DNA of 64,000 nucleotides from the NCBI GenBank assembly GCA_030549205.1, contig JAUKTV010000010.1, positions 1,364,001-1,428,000 on the forward strand, given 5' to 3'. Each line of letters starts with the position of its first letter. Position 1 is the stretch's first letter. Source of the stretch: Apiosordaria backusii. Taxonomy: Eukaryota; Ascomycota; Sordariomycetes; Sordariales; Lasiosphaeriaceae. This document shows positions 32,092 to 42,683 of the stretch, piece by piece. Below the pieces are notes generated by a model. It did not search any database and was not told where the DNA came from. It worked only from the letters and a program-made list of their open reading frames with translations. Position numbers and translations under genes: made by a program.

Positions 32092-33947
32092 ATGTGCGGT
32101 ATTCACGCTGTCATCTCCCCTTCTTCGTCTTGCTCCTCGTTACAAGAACTATCCCCCGATTTGCACCAAAACCTCCTCAACCGAGGACCGGATTACCTTG
32201 GCCAAGTCACGCGCTTCTCTTCCAACAATGCCTGGACGTTGCAGTTCACTTCTACTGTTCTCGCGTTGAGAGGTGATCATGTTACAAAGCAACCGCTTCA
32301 TGACGCTAATGGTGGCGACGATGGGAGTGTGCTGTGCTGGAATGGGGAGGCGTGGCGGTTTAATGGGGGGGTGATCAACGAGCATGAGAATGACGGGGAG
32401 GTGATATTTCGGGAGTTGAGCAAGGCGCGGACGGAGGAGGAGGTGATGGGGGTTTGGAGGGGGTGCGAGGGGCCGTTTGCGTTTGTTTATTTTTGTGAGG
32501 GGACACAGAGGGTTTATTGGGGACGGGATAGGTTGGGGAGACGGTCGCTGATGGTGAAGAGGTTGGAGGGGGTGGGGTGGTGTTGGGGAGTATTGCTGAT
32601 GGGGGAGGGGATTGGGAGGAGGTGGAGGCTGATGGGATTTATTCTTTGGGGCTGGGGGGGGAAGGGGAGATAAGGAGGCATGAGTGGATTGTGGGAGGGG
32701 AGGAATTTGTAAGTGCATTGCCCTTTCCTGTTTGGAGTTTCAAGTGAGGTAAAGAGGGGAGGGGAAGGGGGTTGTCAAACTTACTTTGGCAGGTTTCTAG
32801 CATCGGGGTGTTCAACAAGGCGCTTCCTTCGCCTTGTGGGGAGATACCGCTGACGAGCGCGTCGCCGTCGGTACAAGCGCTCAAGGAGCAGCTGGTTGAG
32901 TCGCTTAGGCTGAGAGTGTTGAATATTCCCAAGCCACCCTCCAGTGGAACAGGCAAGATACGCGTCGCGGTGTTGTTTTCTGGTGGGCTGGACTGCACTG
33001 CCTTGGCGAGGCTCTGCCATGATATCATGGAGCCTGATCAAGAAATTGATCTCCTGAATGTTGGGTTTGAGAACCCGAGGGTTGTAGCCCAGCTGAAAAA
33101 AGATGCCAAGGGCAAAGAGGTGGACTTTTACGAGGCTTGCCCGGACAGGATCACGGGGAGGAAGTCCTTCGCCGAGTTGAGGAGTGTCTGTCCTGGGCGA
33201 GTCTTTCGGTTTGTGGCTGTAAGTTTGTTCATCTGTCAAAGTGTTCAACGTGGTTGCTGACTGTCGCAGGTAAATGTTCCCTACTCCGAAACCCAGGCCC
33301 ACCGCCAGCAAGTTATTTCTCTTATTCACCCTCACAATACCGAGATGGACCTCTCCATCGCGTGTGCGCTTTATTTCGCAGCCCGCGGCCAGGGATGGGT
33401 TACCACAGAGCAGACCTCTAGTCCGGCCTCTGAGTCTTCCCCCGTTTCGTACACCTCGCCCGCGCGGGCTTTGCTTTCGGGCCTTGGTGCTGATGAGCTG
33501 TTTGGCGGTTACTCGCGACATCCTGCTGCTTTCCAGCGGGATGGTTACGCGGGGCTCGTAGACGAGCTTCTTCTTGACGTCCGCCGACTGGGCAAGAGAA
33601 ATCTTGGTAGAGATGACAGGGTTATGGCCCACTGGGGCAAAGAGGTGAGGTTCCCGTTTCTAGACGAGCGTCTGGTTAAGTGGGCTATTGCGACGCCTGC
33701 ATGGGAGAAGTGCGATTTTGAGAATGGAGAGGAGAAGAGTGGTGTCGAGGCTGGGAAGAGAGTATTGCGTCTTCTAGCGACGGAGCTGGGAATGGAAGGT
33801 GTCGCGAAGGAGAAGAAACGGGCTGTAAGTTGCTTTGGTCGGGTGCATGATGTGACTGCTTTGCTAATTTTACTGCAGATTCAATTTGGCTCGAGGACAG
33901 CCAAGATGGAAAGCGGGCGTGTCAAAGGGACGACGCTCTTGTCATGA
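32092..33947 (+). CDS. Asparagine synthetase domain protein (ASNSD1 type), frameshifted in exon 1
   Basis: Exons 32092-32708, 32793-33219, 33270-33824 and 33879-33947. The protein starts MCGIHAVI, with Cys2 as the N-terminal nucleophile of class II glutamine amidotransferases. LNRGPDYLG and RDRLGRRSL are further glutaminase-domain motifs. The ATP-pyrophosphatase motif FSGGLD follows in exon 2, and LLSGLGADELFGGY in exon 3 is typical of asparagine synthetases. The fourth exon ends KKRAIQFGSRTAK, again conserved. The layout and length match the ASNSD1/yeast YML096W branch, whose reaction is not well settled. Within about 32552-32592 the frame must shift by one base to pass from LGRRSL to the conserved SIADG...WEEVEADGIYSL region. 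Read literally, the protein ends at 32673. A missing G in a G-run would explain it. Confidence 0.85.
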
Positions 33948-35521
33948 GTTCTTTGATGACCAGTGTCATGCGGTCTGGTACTAGACATGGACTGTCTGTG
34001 ATGATACATTACAGATACTTCTGAGTCCGTTCTCGACAGGCGCAAGCTTTCGGGTTCGAGTCTTGCGGTTTCTTCGGAAGCCCTTGCTGTCCTGATTGCG
34101 AGTCTGCATCGCTGCATCGTGTACAATGAAGTTAAAAGGCAAATCTGAGCCAGTCCATGTCTAGTTTTGATGCTAAGTAACGCCGAAGTTGCAGCTGTTA
34201 GAGAACCGTTTGCATTAACTTGGCATTGAGCCCTTCATTAGCTAGCGTGCAATGTGATGGAGTCTCTCCCCGTGCCTTGATTTTTCATTTTTAACCTTTC
34301 ACTAAGGATTGAGAAACAGAAGCCGATGGAGAAGTTGACAAAAATCAAGATGGCTGTCCCAAATGTCCAAGCACGTCGCGTGTTTGGACCGTGCCATTGC
34401 CGGGTGTATCAGATCGCCGCAAGGGGTTGAAGTGTCGACTTCGTATCGCTATCCATATCACCAGCCATCGAAACAGGTTTCCTCGCCTTGGTGAAATAAG
34501 TAGCCGTGTTTGCGGCTCCCAATGACAAACATCCCTGTTTCCAGAATCCAAGCAAAAGAAGTGGAAATTCTCAGATGTTCGGATGACCGTTGGAGGTCAT
34601 GGAAGGCCCCTGGTTTCCCAGGTTGGCGTGGTTTGTTCTTCCCCAGCATTTCCCACATTTTCTGAGCGTGTGATCGAGTCTGGACACCTTTCATCGCAAC
34701 TCTGGCGCACTCGCTTCTGCGTTCCGGCCGTTTTCCCCTGCAGCAGCGGGATGACAGGGCTCGGGATAACCCCGGCTCGCACCGGCCTTGCTGCCTTATT
34801 TACCCGTTTAAGCCTCGGCAGGACCCTGAACCATTCACGATGGCCTCTCACTGGTCTCGTCACATCGACAGGGTTGCATTGAGCCCCGGGATTTGGGAGA
34901 GGAGGAAGAATTCTGTTCAATTCCCGCGTCGAGTGACGGGAGCGGTTTGGGTTTCTCTTCGTGTTCCGTTTCCTGATTGATTCTTCCTCAGCTCTGAATC
35001 GCAAATTGAAGAACTTGGTCTTTTGATCTCTCGCACGAATCCACCATTGGGTTTGGGAATCCGCATTTTTAGCGCAAAGAAACGGGTGCGAAAAGCTGCA
35101 TCTATTTGTTCGCTTCGGGTGTTAGGGCACCCCGCCACTGCTGCTCGTCACCGTTGGGGCTTTTGTCGGACCGTCACGAGGCCATCGCCTTTCTCTGTCA
35201 AATCGGCGGCCACCAACCCCCCGTGCCTCTTTGACAGACTTCAACGCCGCATCTCAACTGCCAACGTTTACGCCAGTGTCTGAGTCCAGGTTATTTTGAT
35301 ACCCGGGGAAAACCAACGACGGTGGGACCGAACCGTTGGGTTGGTAACACCAACGACTTTTTGATCGGACGCTTTATTATCTGTGGGGGATTCACACGCA
35401 TGGAATTACGAGACGAATTTTATGTTTAACATAGGAGGGGTTTTTTGATCGACGACAATCGGGTATGAAGTTATTTGGGACGACACATTGAAGGATACAC
35501 ACGCAAAGGGAAAGAAACACC
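33948..35521. other. 1.6 kb gene-free region and leader of membrane-protein gene
   Basis: No supported gene. Three CAACG/CGTTG-containing sites cluster at 35312-35356. Open frames on both strands (for example 34597-35004, minus) look random and Arg/Pro-rich. The bases just before 35522 probably form a long leader. Confidence 0.5.
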
Positions 35522-37028
35522 ATGGCCGAGATCAAGGAAACGAGCTTTCAAGGGCCGATCAGGCCACCATTGGCGGTACCTTCCGTGCCGGGAACGCCAG
35601 CAACACCAGGAACACCATCAACACCTACCGCTCCGTCACCCGCTCGGCCAAAACTCTACCGTCGCCAATCTCGCTTTACGGAAGAGCCCATGACCGAGAG
35701 GACCCCCGCGTGTTCAGCGTCCATCCACTCTTTTGATCCCACCGTTCTGGACGACCCCAACATCAATGCTCTCTCGCATACAAACACCCTTCAGCACTTC
35801 CGGACCGCGAACAGGACAGTCAGCCGGGAGCTAAGCCGCAGAAGCAGCAACCTCAGACGGGACTTGAATAGCTTCTCGTTTGGAGGGGCGCCATCAACGC
35901 CAGTTCTGCAAGAGGAAGTAGTCCACGGATACCATCCAGGGCAAGGGGCAGCGATGTCGAGAACAGGAACCCTCGAACCGCAACCACAACCGCTGTCCTC
36001 ACCAACCACGGCAGAGATCCCACCACCATCTGGACTCCCCCCGCCAGCAGCAGCGGGATTATCCCCAGCAGAGAAAAAGCGCATCTGGCTCCGCCTAGCC
36101 AACTCAGTGCTTCACTCCGCACCAGCGCTGGTGCTATTGTATATCATGTCCACCTCCATCACAGCCTTCAAATCCGACCGCTCCTCCGCTAAGTTTTCGT
36201 ACGTCTCCCCCTCCCCCTTTACTTTCCTCCCAACTAATAAATGTTAGCACACCCGGAATAACCCTCCTCTCCCTCCTCTATCTCGACTCCATCCTCAACA
36301 TCTTGACATGTTTCCGCATCAGCACGCCCTGGCCCACCTGGCGATTATCTCTCAGGGTGTTTTTCGGACTGGGTTACATCATCCTGTTTTTCATCTACAT
36401 CGGTTCCAACCAGGGGGTCTTCCCACCAGGGTGGACATACTGGAATGTTCCCGCGAATATGGCATCGCCGGTGGTGTATATATTCCTCTGGTGGTTGGGT
36501 GTGTGGGATTGGATGCACTTGGTGGTGTGCAGGCCGGGGTTGTTTACACTCCGGGGGAAGGGAGGGGGGATAAATGAGGGGAGAAGGCCGAGTGTCGCGC
36601 TTTCGGAGCTGCATCCGACGAGCTTTAGGGCGAGGGTCCCGTCAAGTGCGGGGGGTGCGAGCGTGGTTAGTTATACTTGGCGGAGGTGGGTGCAGAGGAG
36701 TAGGACGCATAGTACTGGTGGGGGGGTGCATTTTTATGAGGGGCATGAGAACAACGATGTGGATGAGGAGGGGCAGGAGGATTTGGAGATGGGGGTGAGC
36801 AGGACGAGGACGGGAGGTAGTGTGAGGGAAAGCGGGAGGAGGAGATCGGATTCGATGAGGTCGGGGAGTGCGCATAGTGGGGATGTCACGTTGAGGGGGG
36901 ATGAGTTTACGGAGAGGGGGAGTGGTGAGAAGGAGAAGGAGGCTGAGGTTGGGAAGAAGGAGGATGAGGGGGAGCGGCTGGGGAGAACAGCGCCGAAGGT
37001 GGTGAGGGCTGCTGATATTGGGCAGTGA
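35522..37028 (+). CDS. Fungal four-pass membrane protein of unknown function
   Basis: Exons 35522-36198 and 36248-37028 give about 485 residues. The first 190 residues are Pro/Thr/Ser-rich and probably cytosolic. Four hydrophobic segments follow: SVLHSAPALVLLYIMSTSIT, TPGITLLSLLYLDSILNILT (split by the intron), VFFGLGYIILFFIYIGSN and SPVVYIFLWWLGVWDWMHL. The C-terminal 140 residues are hydrophilic and charged, with many Gly, Arg and Glu codons in a G-rich DNA stretch. The intron of 49 nt has a GTACGT donor and TAG acceptor. No transport or enzyme motif is visible. Similar proteins in filamentous fungi are usually listed as conserved membrane proteins. Function unknown. Confidence 0.8.
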
Positions 37029-38720
37029 GGTGATGGGTTTTGAGGAGAGGTGCTGGTGCTTTGGTGATGCCCCAGTACGTTTGCTGATGAGCGATGGTTG
37101 CTGGTTTCAGGTTGATGATCGGAGATGGCTTGCTTGGTTGAGGTAGCCAACTTGTCGCTGAATCCAGATCCTGGACATCATCGCCTACAGCTCCATCGGA
37201 CCTGGCGGGCATCTGCAACCAGACCATCAGCCCTCACGGAGAACGACGCAAGCAGTGGTTTTCTTTTGGAATTCGAGCATTTGGCATAGCGCGGTTGTTG
37301 TTTGTTAGCTTGGGCAGCGTCGTGGTTTTTTTGTTGGCAGCATGGAGTATTTTGAACGGAAACTGAAAGACGACACGAGGTCAAGAAAGACATGCATTTC
37401 ATACACGATCATTATCATCATCACGATACCCCCCCTTCATATCATATCATTTCTCCAAGAAAGTATAAAAAGTGGCATGTACCAGGTAGTTATGATAGTC
37501 CATTACATACTCCTACTTGTAATTATCTAATTCCATAATTTCATATAGCTTACATGTTTGAGCACCAACTCTAAAAACGCTGGCGATGTCGTACACGAGT
37601 ATGTTTGCGTGTACAGATTGTCAGTTTTTATCAAATGCAAGCAGTCAATCACGCAGTTTCGGGGCCGGAGATCCTCGTGGTCAGCAGCCATTGGTGTAAC
37701 ATTTGTTCAAATGTTCAGCCCAAGAGCGTTAAGATAAACAAGCTGAGGCTAATCCACGCCGTCGGCGAGTGTGGTCTTGGAAGCAAACTGGCCCTTGTGA
37801 ATAAAAGCAGATGAATACATCTTATTGGCAAAGTGTGGTTTGGGCTGTGAGGTGTGGTTACGCAATCCATCGGTGATAGCAAACGTGGTTGTTCAGTGGA
37901 GCCTCGTGTTGAGGCAGCTCTCTCACAGACCTTGGGCTGGGTCTGGCTTGGCGGTGTTCTGTGGCCCTGCACTGCCGCAGGAAGAGCCCAGGACCGGCGA
38001 AATGTGGTCGGAGTTCGAGATGGTGACAGCAGAAAGTTTATGAGGTCAGAGGAGTAATTCAGGCAACCGGGCTGTCAGTCAAAATGCATTCCAGAGCCAG
38101 ACATACCCCGCAACCTGGTGAAGGATGACCGCTGTTCTGTCCCCAAAACGGCAGCCGAAGGTGCGTGTAAGCGTGCCAGCCACGGTCCAACTCAATCCGC
38201 CTTGCATGTAGTGATTACCTGTAGAGAGTTCATCCGTGAACATACTTCGCCATAAACCTGCAGAATATCATCTGTTCTTAATGAATTACCCGACCGCCCG
38301 TGCTCGGGCGCTGGAAATGCACAACAGTGCTCTTCAGCTTTCTGCTACGCCTCACAAACCTGTCTGAATAGGAGGCCCGACGTGGGACGGGAGGGATCGC
38401 CAATAAGCGGAGGAGGCCATGCATCGGGACTATCCAAAAGCGAACCGGGGGTGTTGTAAGTGCTACCTCTCAGCCCGGCGAGCTTGAGACCCGGCATCTG
38501 GATGGTACGTAAATCTGCCGTGCCTCCAATTATAGACAAACCATCTTCTACCCCCTTGCTCGTGGGTTGTGCCGGTTGACGTCTCGCCTCCCAAAGCTGA
38601 AAGGCACTGCTGTCTGGTGTATATTACTGTCGGGCCTACCCCACCTCCCTGGAGGTCTTACACTTCGTTCTCCATGGTGATATCTCCTCCGTCCTGGCAG
38701 TTTCTGGCCGGCTGAACAAA
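37029..38720. other. 1.7 kb intergenic region, no supported gene
   Basis: There is only short non-conserved open frames. A pyrimidine-rich stretch just before 38721 is the likely leader of the next gene. Confidence 0.5.
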
Positions 38721-39440
38721 ATGGCCCCTCTTGTTTCCATACTCTATGCCCGCGGCGACGGGGCCCCGGATACTTCTGACAACGCTGTGATATGGATCGT
38801 GATATCCATCGTTGCCGGCACCATTGGTGTCGTAGCAGCTCTCACTACCCTCGTCATGTGCTACACCAAACGTCATCAATACAGAAGGGCGAAGGCAAGG
38901 GATCCGTACTTGACCCGCGAAGAGTTCAGCAGGAAGAGGAAGCTGAGCGCAAATGACCTGTTCAAAGAGGAGGAGACCTGGAGGGGCCACATGATCCGCA
39001 AGTCCCTCGCCAGCCGGTCAACAAATACTCTCGAGCACCACCAGCAGCAACATCCGCAACAACAACAGCAACCACAACAAGAACAGCAGCCAGAACAGCA
39101 GCCCGAGCAGCAGCCGCAACAACAGCTGTCACCAGCAGCGCTCTCAACAGCAGCAACCATCAGTCAGATCGACCAGCAGATTTCCGAGATGGAGCGAAAG
39201 GAGTCCACGAGGCTCAAGGAAGACTGGAAGAGGTGGGAGGCCCAGATTCGGCATGAACGATCCACATCAGGCGAGCAGCATCCGGCAATAGCAGCATCCA
39301 ACAGTGTACCCATCCTTACTGTCCCATCCCCGCCGAAGCATCGATCCCAGAACCGAGTGTCATTCCCAGAGTTGCGGCCAGAACCACTAAGGCCCCCTCC
39401 GCGAAATCCTGCCCGATGCCAGCCGAGCAGCGGCGGATGA
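38721..39440 (+). CDS. Single-pass membrane protein with Gln-rich cytosolic tail
   Basis: A single exon of 239 residues. A hydrophobic segment lies at about 23-46 (VIWIVISIVAGTIGVVAALT), preceded by a short, acidic, probably extracellular N-terminus and followed by basic residues (KRHQYRRAKAR). This predicts an outside-N, inside-C orientation. The tail has a charged region, then a Gln-rich tract at about 107-135 from CAG/CAA codons, a coiled-coil-like segment (SQIDQQISEMERKES) and a Pro-rich end. There is no cleavable signal peptide; the membrane segment itself may serve as a signal anchor. I recognise no domain. Short single-pass proteins of this form are common and mostly unstudied in Sordariomycetes. 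Confidence 0.68.
   Translation: MAPLVSILYARGDGAPDTSDNAVIWIVISIVAGTIGVVAALTTLVMCYTKRHQYRRAKARDPYLTREEFSRKRKLSANDLFKEEETWRGHMIRKSLASRSTNTLEHHQQQHPQQQQQPQQEQQPEQQPEQQPQQQLSPAALSTAATISQIDQQISEMERKESTRLKEDWKRWEAQIRHERSTSGEQHPAIAASNSVPILTVPSPPKHRSQNRVSFPELRPEPLRPPPRNPARCQPSSGG
39037..39129 (+). repeat. CAR (Gln) codon repeat
   Basis: A run of CAG/CAA codons with interspersed GAA/GAG and CCG encodes about 30 Gln-rich residues inside the single-pass protein. It is imperfect, so slippage-driven length change is possible but damped. Confidence 0.8.
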
Positions 39441-40582
39441 GAGGAAGAGGCGGCGGGTAATGGAATACAAAACAAACATGTCCGCTAGCTCAGCCTTGAG
39501 GCTTCGAGCTCCGCAACCATCTTGCAGGCAGGCAGGAGGGAATTGCGGGGTGGTCGAAGAGAAGGCAGGTTGCTCCTCCTGCTGAGGAGGTGGGACCAGT
39601 CAGTGCCCCCTTGGATTACACAGCTGTGCCGCAGAGCCAGCTTCTAGGAGCATGTTGTCAAGCAATCTGATAAAGAGAACATTGAAGGATCCACAAAGGA
39701 GCGAGGCAAGCTCCAAATTTGGTCAGGGAAAGTCGAGCCAAGAGAGGTTGGCGGGAGGAATGGTGGTCTGAAGAGATGTGAAGATAGCGTGGTAGCTCAG
39801 AATGATGTATCCGGTAGTTGAATGAGTCGATGGATTCGTCCGTGCAGTTTAAGTATCGGGTATTCGCCAAGCTTTTTATCAATCTTGAAATTGTGGTGTT
39901 GATACACAGTAAGCAAGTCTGTGCCAAAGGCTCAGAGCACTTGGAAGTGTCAAACTTATCAGCTTATCTGGAGCCCAATAGTCTGGCAGCCAATGAGGTC
40001 AACCGGTGTGTGTGCCCCACTCCTAAGGCTGCAAGGACCTGTTCTGCCTGGTTCCCGATCGTTCTCTTCGGTGCTCTTTCACTATTGGCTGACTCATCAA
40101 CATCCTTCACTCTCGCTTGCGCAGCGGCCTGGCTGGTTCACTGGTTTGCTGGTTTTAGCAGCGGCCAACGTCAATTTCACCTGTCGCCGACTTCCTTTCA
40201 ACAACAACTTTCTTTGACACCAACAGTGTGGTCGCCATCACTCGTTGCGCCCTCAACCACCAAGATTCGGTCACCACCCAAAGTCTCTCTCCCTAGCGAA
40301 GCCAGCAACAGCGTTATCGACTGCGTCATCTATCTCGAGTCCGCGCTCTGGCGACCGCGCAGTCGGCGGCCCTCTTCGGTTTCTCCCCAAAGCCGCAAGA
40401 GTTGGCAGCAAACAGCGACCCTCTCTCCTCGTCGCCTTTGCTCTTTATCGCAGCGAAATTCTGCGGGGCTTCGGTTTTGCACCTTTGGGCTGGCCATTTG
40501 ACAATCTGCCAGCGACCTAATCGCCCACATTCTTTCTCCTCCGCAAATATCTCCGACCACATCAATCATCTCGTCAATCAAG
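39441..40582. other. Intergenic region upstream of TFIIB
   Basis: There is an open frame at 39818-40501 without recognisable content. The last 80 bases are C/T-rich, fitting a constitutive promoter leader. Confidence 0.5.
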
Positions 40583-41629
40583 ATGTCGCACTCTCCTCAG
40601 TGCGTGCATGGCGCTCCAGCCGCCGAGTACAAAGAAGATTTGAATTCCATTCTCATGTGCCCGGACTGCAAGGAGATGCCTCCCAATCTGATCGAGGAGT
40701 TCTCGTCTGGCGACATGGTTTGCGAGTCCTGCGGGCTGGTTTTGGGCGAGCGGATCATCGACACGCGCTCTGAGTGGCGTACTTTCTCAAACGACGACCA
40801 GGGCAACGACGACCCATCTCGTGTCGGCGACGGTCCCAACTTGATGATTGACGGCGACCAACTTCAGACCACGATCGCTTTTGAGGGCAAAAATGCGAAG
40901 AACCTGTCACACCTTCAGAACAAGTTGACAAACGACAAGGGGTCCAAGGCGCTTCTCAATGCCTATCGCGATATCCAGAGTTTTACCGACAGTATCAACA
41001 CTGGTACCCAGGTTGCCAACGCCGCCAAGCATATCTACAAGTTGGTTGACGATGCCAAGGCTCTGAAGGGCAAGTCACAAGAAGCCATCATTGCAGGCTG
41101 CATCTTCATCGCCTGTCGACAAGCTGGCGCTGACCGTACTTTCCGTGAGATCTTCCGCCTCACCAAAGTCTCCAAGAAGGAGATTGGCCGCGTTTTCAAG
41201 CAGCTTGAGGTCTTCCTGCAGAAGGCCGGTGGCGAGGACGAGATTGCGAAGGCTGGCATGTTCAACCAGCAGTACCAGGCCAAGGCCTCCACCACTGCCG
41301 TCGGGTTGTGCGCCCGCTATTGCAGCAGCCTCGGCTTCCGTAATCCGGTTAGGGTCGAGGATGTCGCCAGACGCCTCGCTAAGAAGTCACAGCAGGTGGC
41401 TGATCTCGCCGGTCGCTCTCCCCTGTCTGTGGCGGCTGCTTGCATCTACATGGCTTCCCACTTGGTCGGGGAACCCAAACCATCCAAGGAAATTGCGGCA
41501 GTTGCGGGTGTCAGCGACGGCACTGTCAAGACGGCTTACCGCTATCTTTACCAGGCTAAGGACACCCTCCTGACCAAGGAGGAGTTCCCGGATGACATGC
41601 CTGACGCTTCCAAGCTCCCCCCTAACTAG
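40583..41629 (+). CDS. SUA7: Transcription initiation factor TFIIB
   Basis: A single exon of 348 residues. The N-terminal zinc ribbon is C26-x2-C29 and C47-x2-C50. It is followed by the conserved B-reader/linker region (SEWRTFSNDDQGNDDPSRVG). Two cyclin-like repeats then appear: the first around IYKLVDDAKALKGKSQEAIIAGCIFIACRQ, the second around EDVARRLAKKSQQVADLAGRSPLSVAAACIYMAS. The length is close to yeast Sua7 (345). TFIIB bridges TBP-bound promoter DNA and RNA polymerase II and helps choose the transcription start site. No intron. The coding sequence has strong GC-rich third positions, as expected of a highly expressed core gene. Confidence 0.97.
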   Translation: MSHSPQCVHGAPAAEYKEDLNSILMCPDCKEMPPNLIEEFSSGDMVCESCGLVLGERIIDTRSEWRTFSNDDQGNDDPSRVGDGPNLMIDGDQLQTTIAFEGKNAKNLSHLQNKLTNDKGSKALLNAYRDIQSFTDSINTGTQVANAAKHIYKLVDDAKALKGKSQEAIIAGCIFIACRQAGADRTFREIFRLTKVSKKEIGRVFKQLEVFLQKAGGEDEIAKAGMFNQQYQAKASTTAVGLCARYCSSLGFRNPVRVEDVARRLAKKSQQVADLAGRSPLSVAAACIYMASHLVGEPKPSKEIAAVAGVSDGTVKTAYRYLYQAKDTLLTKEEFPDDMPDASKLPPN

Positions 41630-42683
41630 GAGAATTCTCGGGTGAAGAAATTAGCGTCGGAAGTGTCGGAACTCTCAATCACGGAGAACCACATCAGCCA
41701 TCAAATGTCGATATGCTCAGGCTACATTAGTTAGTCACCCTTCGACACAGGCTCAGTACATAAGCCCAAGACAACCCACACCCTGTCTCTCTCCGAGCAG
41801 ATACCGCGGTGATAGTGGTACCAACTATCCGGAGAGCATTTAGACGGGGATAACCAACATTACTGAAAAATGTAACGATTAAGAAGCATCAAGGGTGCTG
41901 GGTCTAGAAAGGTTGAGAAACCTGGACTTTGATAGAGCTCATGCTCGCCAACAACCCCCTTCTCGCAGTTATCGGCTTCCCCTTTCATTCGCCCCTCTCA
42001 TTACTTTCGCTTTTTTATCCGCATCAGCAATGGGATTTGGCGTTCAGGGTTGCAGGCTGGTAAACATGCTCACATTTAGCGGCATGATGCGATAGACATC
42101 TGGGGAAAACAGAACACAACCACAATTTTGACAAAACATATCTGGTTTTGGGAATGTGAAGTGACATTAAATATGTATCTTGCTGTTGTTTTGTCTTCTC
42201 TGCTTGGGTACACTATTGGACATTGATATGTTCATGGCTTCAGATTGCATTTATATAGAGCTAATCTTGTGAAACAGCTTGGATTTTGTATGAATTTCCC
42301 ACTCGCACTACCCATTACTAAACACTATTTTGGGCCGCCAATTCATCCTTCCATTGTGAGATTTCTTTTCTGGCGCTGCTGATGAGATGTTGCGGGAGAT
42401 GAACTGCAGAGACAGTGTGGGTTTGAGAAGTGTGCACAGTGTTATGCACTGTGCCCCCAGACAATACTGCCAAGCCCAGTGAGCCCCACATGGTCCAGAT
42501 GCCCCAGCAACAAATCGCAACCTCCAAAATCCAAGCTTGCCCCGTTGTCAATCGCGTCTCCCACCCACAGCCTCCCTGGTTATCATTTCATGGTGTCGCA
42601 ACTTTTCGCAGCACCACACTCCTCACAGAAAAGCGGAGCAATAAGATACAACAATCGCCCATAGCATCCAAGAAGCCTTTAGG
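41630..42683. other. Intergenic region upstream of the Rsc7-like gene
   Basis: No supported gene. The last 20 bases before the ATG at 42684 are A/G-rich. Confidence 0.5.

Noticed and set aside
34597..35004. Arg/Pro-rich minus-strand open frame
   Set aside because: Overlaps open frames on the other strand and has no homology-like features.
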